From Lachnospiraceae bacterium UBA7060 (GTDB lineage Bacteria > Bacillota > Clostridia > Lachnospirales > Lachnospiraceae): a stretch of DNA of 34,954 nt. The stretch is taken from assembly GCA_002493835.1 (NCBI GenBank), contig DLAA01000125.1, forward strand, positions 1-34,954, given 5' to 3'. The position numbers and the translations under genes are program-made. The notes beneath the pieces were generated by a model. It saw only the letters and a list, made by a program, of their open reading frames with translations. It was not told the DNA's origin and made no database searches. Position 1 is the first letter of the stretch. Each line of letters begins with the position of its first letter. This document shows, piece by piece, positions 30,615 through 34,954 of this stretch.

Positions 30615-31034
30615 TCAGAGGGATACAATAATGTTTTTGCGAACATTCTCAGGAAGCTCACTCTCATCAAGTGATATGCTGATCACAAAATCAACATGAA
30701 ACTTCTCGCTGATCTTCTCCAGCTTACTAACCACATTCTCCACGCCATCCTTCTCCACGCATGCAATTTTTAAAAAGCTGTCGAAATACATCTGCTGCAA
30801 GTCATGATCCTGCGAGATAATTCCACATACAAAACCAACAAATTCATCACTGTTCGATACCAGATATTCGGGAACATCAATGAGGCGGATTTTATTATTC
30901 AACTCGAACATATGCTTTGTACTTTTATCAAGATACACCACGTTGCCCTGCGCTTCTTTTATTTCCGTATTTACTTTATCTAATAAATGCTTGGTCTTTC
31001 CCTTTCCTTTATTTCCTACAATAAACTGAACCAT
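30615..31034 (-). CDS. Small P-loop ATP-binding protein of unknown function
   Basis: A 139-residue protein with a perfect Walker A motif GNKGKGKT at 7-14 right after the first strand (MVQFIVGNKGKGKTKHLLDKV). A later hydrophobic strand, VDFVISISLDESELP (near 117-130), could supply a Walker B-like aspartate. It is too short for a full AAA or RecA domain, and resembles small ATPase-like proteins found conserved in Clostridia. The ATG at 31034 is chosen because AGGAGGG is eight bases upstream; the ATG at 31040 is only two bases from it. It has its own promoter. Confidence 0.78.
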   Translation of the reverse strand: MVQFIVGNKGKGKTKHLLDKVNTEIKEAQGNVVYLDKSTKHMFELNNKIRLIDVPEYLVSNSDEFVGFVCGIISQDHDLQQMYFDSFLKIACVEKDGVENVVSKLEKISEKFHVDFVISISLDESELPENVRKNIIVSL

Positions 31035-31095
31035 GTCCATACCCTCCTACTGTGTAATATTTCACTTGCCGTCCAGGCCACGCTTGTCTATCTCA

Positions 31096-31124
31096 ATTAT
31101 ACAGGAACTGTTCTGAAAAAACAA
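31096..31124 (-). promoter_or_regulatory. Promoter of the small P-loop gene
   Basis: On the minus strand, TTGTTT (31124-31119) and a perfect TATAAT (31101-31096) with a 17-base spacer, beginning five bases after the dacA stop codon. Confidence 0.75.
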
Positions 31125-31128
31125 CTAC

Positions 31129-32187
31129 CTATTGAATGATTCCGAGCAAATCACGCATATCCACATAAAGCCCTTCTCTGGATTCGTCTTTCAGTATAAC
31201 AGAGATATAGGGAGTTCCGCTGCTGCTTCTGCAAAGCAGGATCAGGCAGTGGCCTGCTGCATTCGTGGTCCCTGTTTTTCCTCCAACAACTGTTATTTTT
31301 TCAGGTGCCTCATACTCTCCCCGCAAAAAAAGATTTGTGCTTTCCATCTCCAGCTTTTTCTCTGATCCATCTGATGCTGTGTAGATTGTACTGTAAGAAG
31401 TCATCTGTATGATCTGATTAAACAGTTCATAATGAAGTGCCTCTTGAAAGATCAGATAGAGGTCATAAGCTGTCACATAGTGCCCCTCCTCCGTCAGTCC
31501 GTTTGGATTCATGAAATGACAGTTTGTTGCACCGATCTCCTGCGCCTCCTGATTCATTAGTTCCACAAAGGCCTCTACAGAACCAACCCCGCCATTCACG
31601 GAAGCTGACACTCCCTCAGCGATCAGGACAGCCACGTCATTTCCAGAATAAATAAGCAGCGCATGCAGTGCCTGGTCCAGAGTCATTTTATCCCCCGGCT
31701 TTATACCGCACAACACAGCTCCCGGTTCTGAAATCAGTACATTTTCCGACGCTGTGTAAATGTCATCTGGGGAACCATGCTTTAACGCCACAAGCGCGGT
31801 CATCACTTTCGTCAGACTGGCAGGATGCAGCTGATTATGAATATTTTTTGCATAGAGCGTATCCAGATTTTTTGTGTCGAACAATGCAGCCGCTCCAAGC
31901 TGCTGCAGATCCAAACCTCCGGCTGTCACATCACCTGCCGCCACGCACAGATCCTTCGCAAAAGGCTCAATGGTCTCTCTGTTTGTTATATTTATGAGCT
32001 GATAGCTGCTGACACTGCCCTGCTCTTCATAGGGCATATCATATTTCACACTCCCACAGCCTGTGAGAAAAAAAGCAGCCGCAGTCAGAAGCGCGCACAA
32101 CCGTCTGCATTTTGAAATTGTGGCTGCTGAGAACAGTCCTCGTGATCGAACAATATTTAATCTTTGGTTCTCAATCAAGTTTGCCAT
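31129..32187 (-). CDS. dacA: Lipoprotein D-alanyl-D-alanine carboxypeptidase (peptidase S11)
   Basis: A 352-residue penicillin-binding protein that removes the terminal D-Ala from peptidoglycan stem peptides. Active-site motifs are SLTK (124-127), SGN (181-183) and KTG (304-306). The N terminus has a long basic region and a lipoprotein signal ending in LTGC (lipobox Cys 44), so it should be a lipid-anchored substrate of signal peptidase II rather than held by a C-terminal helix, and it lacks the PBP5-type C-terminal domain. The ATG at 32187 lies seven bases after the mgsA stop codon without a clear ribosome site, so coupling to mgsA is likely; the start is uncertain. Confidence 0.9.
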   Translation of the reverse strand: MANLIENQRLNIVRSRGLFSAATISKCRRLCALLTAAAFFLTGCGSVKYDMPYEEQGSVSSYQLINITNRETIEPFAKDLCVAAGDVTAGGLDLQQLGAAALFDTKNLDTLYAKNIHNQLHPASLTKVMTALVALKHGSPDDIYTASENVLISEPGAVLCGIKPGDKMTLDQALHALLIYSGNDVAVLIAEGVSASVNGGVGSVEAFVELMNQEAQEIGATNCHFMNPNGLTEEGHYVTAYDLYLIFQEALHYELFNQIIQMTSYSTIYTASDGSEKKLEMESTNLFLRGEYEAPEKITVVGGKTGTTNAAGHCLILLCRSSSGTPYISVILKDESREGLYVDMRDLLGIIQ

Positions 32188-32194
32188 AGGCAAA

Positions 32195-32590
32195 TCATTT
32201 ATACATTTCACGCCACTCAAGATCTCCTCTGTCAAGTGATTTGATCAAAAGCTCTGCGGACGCTAGGTTAGTGGCAAGTGGTATATTATGCCTGTCACAG
32301 AGCATGACCACATTGTTTACATCTGGCTCATGGGACTTGGGATACAGCGGATCACGGAGAAAAATCACCAGATCAATCTGGTTATGTTCAATCTGCGCGC
32401 CGATCTGCTGTGCGCCTCCCAAATGGCCGGCTAAATACTTGTGAATAGTCAGATTTGTCACTTCTTCAATCAGCCGACCTGTCGTTCCTGTTGCATAGAG
32501 ATCATTTTTACTTAAAATTCCCCGATATGCAATGCAGAAATTTTGCATCAATTGTTTTTTTGCATCATGCGCGATCAATGCGATATTCAT
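32195..32590 (-). CDS. mgsA: Methylglyoxal synthase-like protein with altered catalytic site
   Basis: A 131-residue MgsA homologue; the family converts dihydroxyacetone phosphate to methylglyoxal. It keeps LIAHDAKK (5-12), the phosphate loop TGTTGRLIEE (34-43), RDPLYPKSHEPDV (79-91) and IPLATNLASAELL. However, the segment usually GGDQQ, whose Asp (Asp71 in E. coli) is the catalytic base, reads GGAQQ with A60 (codon GCA). Activity is therefore doubtful. The ATG at 32590 has AGGGGTG nine bases upstream. The gene overlaps the end of rodA by 26 bases and is followed by dacA. Confidence 0.88.
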   Translation of the reverse strand: MNIALIAHDAKKQLMQNFCIAYRGILSKNDLYATGTTGRLIEEVTNLTIHKYLAGHLGGAQQIGAQIEHNQIDLVIFLRDPLYPKSHEPDVNNVVMLCDRHNIPLATNLASAELLIKSLDRGDLEWREMYK

Positions 32591-33710
32591 CTTTACTAAC
32601 ACCCCTGTCGTTTTTACATTGTAGCCGTACGTTCATCACAAACCCAATTCCGATATAGAGACTCACCAGCGAAGTGAGCCCATAACTGACAAAAGGAAGC
32701 GGTATTCCCGTATTCGGGCTTGCGCCGGTAGCCACTGCAATATTGAGCATTCCTTGAAAACCGACCAGCGCTGCAACCCCCGCTGCGATGATCGTGCCAG
32801 CTAAATCTTTTGCCTTCCTAGCTACCATAATACATTCAAATGAAATGAAAATCAATAACACAATTACGGCACAGCCGCCTACAAATCCGAATTCTTCCCC
32901 AATTACAGCATAAATAAAGTCTGTTTCCACTTCTGCAATAAAATTTCCATTTTTTACGGAACTGATTTCATTGGTGTTATAACCTTTACCGTACAGCATG
33001 CCGGATCCTATCGCCGTCATGGAATTCGTCTGTTGGTATGCCTCCGTATCGGAGTATTCGTCTGGATAGAGCCAGGCAAGAATACGCCTCTGCTGAAATT
33101 CGTTTATGATGTGCTGCTCCGGCTGCAAAATCAGAGTCAGTGCGATAATAAATGCCGGCACCGCCACAGAAATGGCGAGAATTACGTATTTCCAACTCAC
33201 ACCGCCAACAAACATAATTACGCAGAAGAGAATCACCACCATAATGCTGGTGGAAAGATCCGGCTGCTTTAAGATCAGATAAATCGAAGGTGCAAACAGT
33301 ACCACGCAGCCTGCCACAATCCGGAAGGTTCCCATCGACTCCTTATGTTTCATGATAAACTGCGCATAAAATAGAATCAACAGGATCTTGGCCGCCTCAG
33401 AGGGCTGAAATTGGATGCCGAAAAGGTTCAGCCACCTCTGCGATCCGTTTACATTCACGCCGATTGCCTGTACCAGCCAGAGAAGAATCAAATTTACTGC
33501 GTACATGATCCAATAAAACTTAAGAATAATCGTGTAATCAAACAAGGAGATGACCAGCATCAGAAAAAAACCAAAAACAGCTCCCGCAAGCTGCCTGGAC
33601 TGCAGAGATTCCTTGGCACTTCCGATAGCCAGAATACCAATGGTAGTGATTGCTGCCACCAGAATAATCAATTTAAAATCATAATCCCTGATATGATAGT
33701 GCTTTAACAT
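32565..33710 (-). CDS. rodA: FtsW/RodA/SpoVE family peptidoglycan glycosyltransferase, RodA-like
   Basis: A 381-residue SEDS protein with about ten membrane segments that polymerises lipid II, most likely for cell elongation. Signatures are GSQRWLNLFGIQFQPSEAAKILLILFYA, KQPDLSTSIMVV, IYAVIGEEFGFVGG and PNTGIPLPFVSYGLTSL near the C terminus. The ATG at 33710 has GAGAGG eight bases upstream; the open frame continues back into the 67-bp repeats but that part is not coding. The position after minDE and before mgsA supports RodA rather than FtsW. Confidence 0.94.
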   Translation of the reverse strand: MLKHYHIRDYDFKLIILVAAITTIGILAIGSAKESLQSRQLAGAVFGFFLMLVISLFDYTIILKFYWIMYAVNLILLWLVQAIGVNVNGSQRWLNLFGIQFQPSEAAKILLILFYAQFIMKHKESMGTFRIVAGCVVLFAPSIYLILKQPDLSTSIMVVILFCVIMFVGGVSWKYVILAISVAVPAFIIALTLILQPEQHIINEFQQRRILAWLYPDEYSDTEAYQQTNSMTAIGSGMLYGKGYNTNEISSVKNGNFIAEVETDFIYAVIGEEFGFVGGCAVIVLLIFISFECIMVARKAKDLAGTIIAAGVAALVGFQGMLNIAVATGASPNTGIPLPFVSYGLTSLVSLYIGIGFVMNVRLQCKNDRGVSKDEYRIDRA

Positions 33711-33740
33711 ACCTTTATCCTCTCCCACCAGGCCCACAGG

Positions 33741-33941
33741 CAGAAAAACGCGATAGTGTACATCATTGAAGGAGAATGCGCAACATTCTTCGAATCGAGC
33801 GCGCGGGCAGAAAAATGCGATAGCGTGCATCATTGAAGGAGAATGCGCAACATTCTCTGAATCGAGCGCGCGGGCAGAAAAATGCGATAGCGTGCATCAT
33901 TGAAGGAGAATGCGGAGCATTCTCTGAATCGAGCGCGCGGG
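33741..33941. repeat. Three tandem copies of a 67-bp repeat
   Basis: Units start at 33741, 33808 and 33875, each opening CAGAAAAA. Units 1 and 2 differ at about five positions, units 2 and 3 at two. Each unit contains a small hairpin: arms GAGAATG and CATTCTC in units 2 and 3, the unit 3 copy at 33906-33924, and a less perfect one in unit 1. Each ends in a GC-rich ATCGAGCGCGCGGG. The array fills the minE-rodA intergenic space. It looks like a dispersed intergenic repeat family, expanded locally. Confidence 0.9.
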
Positions 33942-33950
33942 CGCTCGATT
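33927..33950. repeat. GC-rich palindrome closing the 67-bp repeat array
   Basis: AATCGAGCGC at 33927-33936 pairs with GCGCTCGATT at 33941-33950 around a GCGG loop. Only the last repeat unit has the second arm. It lies two bases after the minE stop codon on the minus strand; there the next bases are not T-rich, so it is not a clear minE terminator. Confidence 0.8.
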
Positions 33951-33952
33951 TG

Positions 33953-34216
33953 TTATTGTTTCAAATCCAAAATCGGTATATTGGCATAGAGTGTTGGATT
34001 TTTGATACCATGTCCCTTACCGTTTGTCTGTGTAATTTGAATCTCCATACTCTGGGTGTCTATCTTCATATACTTAGATATCACCTGGGCAATATCGTTT
34101 TTGATCATTTCCATCATCTCCTGGGAGCAGTTTACCCTGTCAGAAATAAGCAGAATTTTGAGTCTGTCCTTTGCTATTTCCCTGGAGCTTTTCCGTTTTA
34201 ACAGATTTTTAAACAC
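33953..34216 (-). CDS. minE: Cell division topological specificity factor MinE
   Basis: An 87-residue MinE: the N-terminal membrane-targeting and MinD-activating part (FKNLLKRKSSREIAKDRLKILLISDR) and the C-terminal dimer domain (MIKNDIAQVISKYMKID...MEIQI). MinE drives MinD off the membrane, so that division is confined to midcell. The start is a GTG at 34216, with GGAGGGA six bases upstream. It follows minD after 14 bases. Confidence 0.95.
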   Translation of the reverse strand: MFKNLLKRKSSREIAKDRLKILLISDRVNCSQEMMEMIKNDIAQVISKYMKIDTQSMEIQITQTNGKGHGIKNPTLYANIPILDLKQ

Positions 34217-34230
34217 ACTGATCCCTCCCC

Positions 34231-34954
34231 CTAACCTTTATGGAAAACACCTGATAACCTGGCCCAGAATGAGGTACCTTTATCAAAATCCATAAAAGGG
34301 ACCTCCTCGCCGGTCACCCGGTAACAGATATTCTGGTATGCCTTCCCCGCCAGCGTGTTGCTTCCCACCAGCGGCTCTCCCTGATTTGTGGCTATCACCA
34401 CATTCTCGTCATCCGGCACCCTTCCGATCAACGGCAGAGAAAGAATATCCACCACATCCTCCGAGGACATCATATCGCCCCGCCTGATCATATCCTGCCT
34501 GATTCGGTTGATGATCAGATCCATCCTATGTATATCGTTGGCCTCCAAAAGACCGATAATCCTGTCCGCATCCCTGATTGCGGAAACCTCCGGCGTAGTC
34601 ACCACAAGAGCTCTGTCTGCACCCGCTATGGCGTTTTGGAAGCCCTGTTCAATTCCCGCAGGACAGTCCAAAATAATATAGTCAAACTGATCCCTCAGAT
34701 GGTTGATCATACGCACCATCTGTGAGGGATTAACCGCGCTTTTGTCTTTTGTCTGTGCTGACGGTAAAAGAAACAGGGTGGGATAACGCTTGTCCCTTAT
34801 GATAGCCTGTTTAATGCGACAGTTTCCCTCCACCACATCGACCAGATTGTAGACAATCCGATTTTCCAGTCCCATCACTACGTCCAGGTTTCGAAGGCCG
34901 ATATCTGTATCTATCAAAATAACCTTCTTGCCCATGGCTGCCAGACCTGTTCCA
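34231..34954 (-). CDS. minD: Septum site-determining ATPase MinD (N terminus cut by window)
   Basis: The gene runs off the right edge, so about 240 C-terminal residues are visible. They begin GTGLAAMGKKVILIDTDIGLRNLDVVMGLENR, the part just after the deviant Walker A motif, which lies outside. Later blocks DYIILDCPAGIEQGFQNAIAGADRALVVTTPE and LIINRIRQDM are standard MinD. The C terminus (FWARLSGVFHKG) is the amphipathic membrane helix. The internal ATG at 34935 is not the start. MinD binds the membrane as ATP dimer and works with MinC and MinE; minC may lie just outside. Confidence 0.95.
   Translation of the reverse strand, partial: GTGLAAMGKKVILIDTDIGLRNLDVVMGLENRIVYNLVDVVEGNCRIKQAIIRDKRYPTLFLLPSAQTKDKSAVNPSQMVRMINHLRDQFDYIILDCPAGIEQGFQNAIAGADRALVVTTPEVSAIRDADRIIGLLEANDIHRMDLIINRIRQDMIRRGDMMSSEDVVDILSLPLIGRVPDDENVVIATNQGEPLVGSNTLAGKAYQNICYRVTGEEVPFMDFDKGTSFWARLSGVFHKG

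Noticed and set aside
33741..33941. CRISPR array
   Set aside because: The units are contiguous 67-bp repeats without unique spacers, and no cas genes are present.
33833..34201. 122-residue + strand open frame over the repeat array and minE
   Set aside because: It is antisense to minE and begins inside the 67-bp repeats; the product has no recognisable feature.

Overview
The window looks like a chromosomal segment of an anaerobic Gram-positive bacterium of the class Clostridia, most likely family Lachnospiraceae. This is inferred from the gene content and order (split his operon, paired TIGR03960/TIGR03936 radical-SAM genes before an RNase E/G gene, an L27 with a Prp-cleavable leader, a minE-rodA-mgsA-dacA run), from GGAGG-type ribosome binding sites and from AT-leaning intergenic DNA. 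It is core genome rather than an obvious mobile island: no insertion sequence, prophage, CRISPR array, tRNA or rRNA gene was seen. No stretch over about 300 bases lacks a gene.

Left part (1-14.6 kb, all + strand). The end of hisG is followed by a SIMPL-domain gene, hisD, hisB and a HisIE enzyme carrying an extra, apparently dead HisF-like barrel; a strong terminator closes this operon. Next come a small membrane protein, two radical-SAM-associated genes, an RNase E/G, a Nudix hydrolase and a first signal peptidase II. A promoter and candidate L21 leader then start rplU-prp-rpmA, followed by obgE, yhbY, nadD, yqeK and rsfS: ribosome assembly, NAD synthesis and nucleotide housekeeping.

Middle part (14.6-22.6 kb, mixed strands). 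A DUF378 membrane protein and lexA lie on the minus strand. Divergent from lexA is a LysM membrane protein resembling the SOS division inhibitor YneA, whose near-consensus promoter is packed with LexA-type boxes. A WYL regulator, a GyrI-like effector-binding protein preceded by a perfect 21-bp-arm palindrome, a Xer-type tyrosine recombinase, a TtcA-like tRNA thiolase, an AI-2E-family permease, a small membrane protein and a cytidylate-kinase-like protein follow. Prevailing gene direction changes here from + to -.

Right part (22.6-35 kb, all - strand). Reading on the minus strand from the right edge: minD (cut by the window), minE, three tandem 67-bp repeats, rodA, mgsA (with an unusual active-site substitution), a lipoprotein D,D-carboxypeptidase dacA, a small P-loop protein, a HlyD-like membrane protein, yggS, sepF, aroB, a second lspA, rluD, an unknown 170-residue protein and the CstA-family transporter. 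Division-site selection (MinD/MinE, SepF), elongation (RodA), peptidoglycan trimming (DacA) and lipoprotein processing (LspA) are thus grouped.

The points most worth a second look are the HisF-like fusion, the Asp-to-Ala change in MgsA, the palindrome and RBS-hairpin pair at 17.45-17.53 kb, the multi-box LexA promoter with a further LexA-like site near ttcA/xer, the 67-bp repeats, the duplicated lspA and the unknown partner of CstA. Functions are assigned from remembered family motifs, not from database searches.
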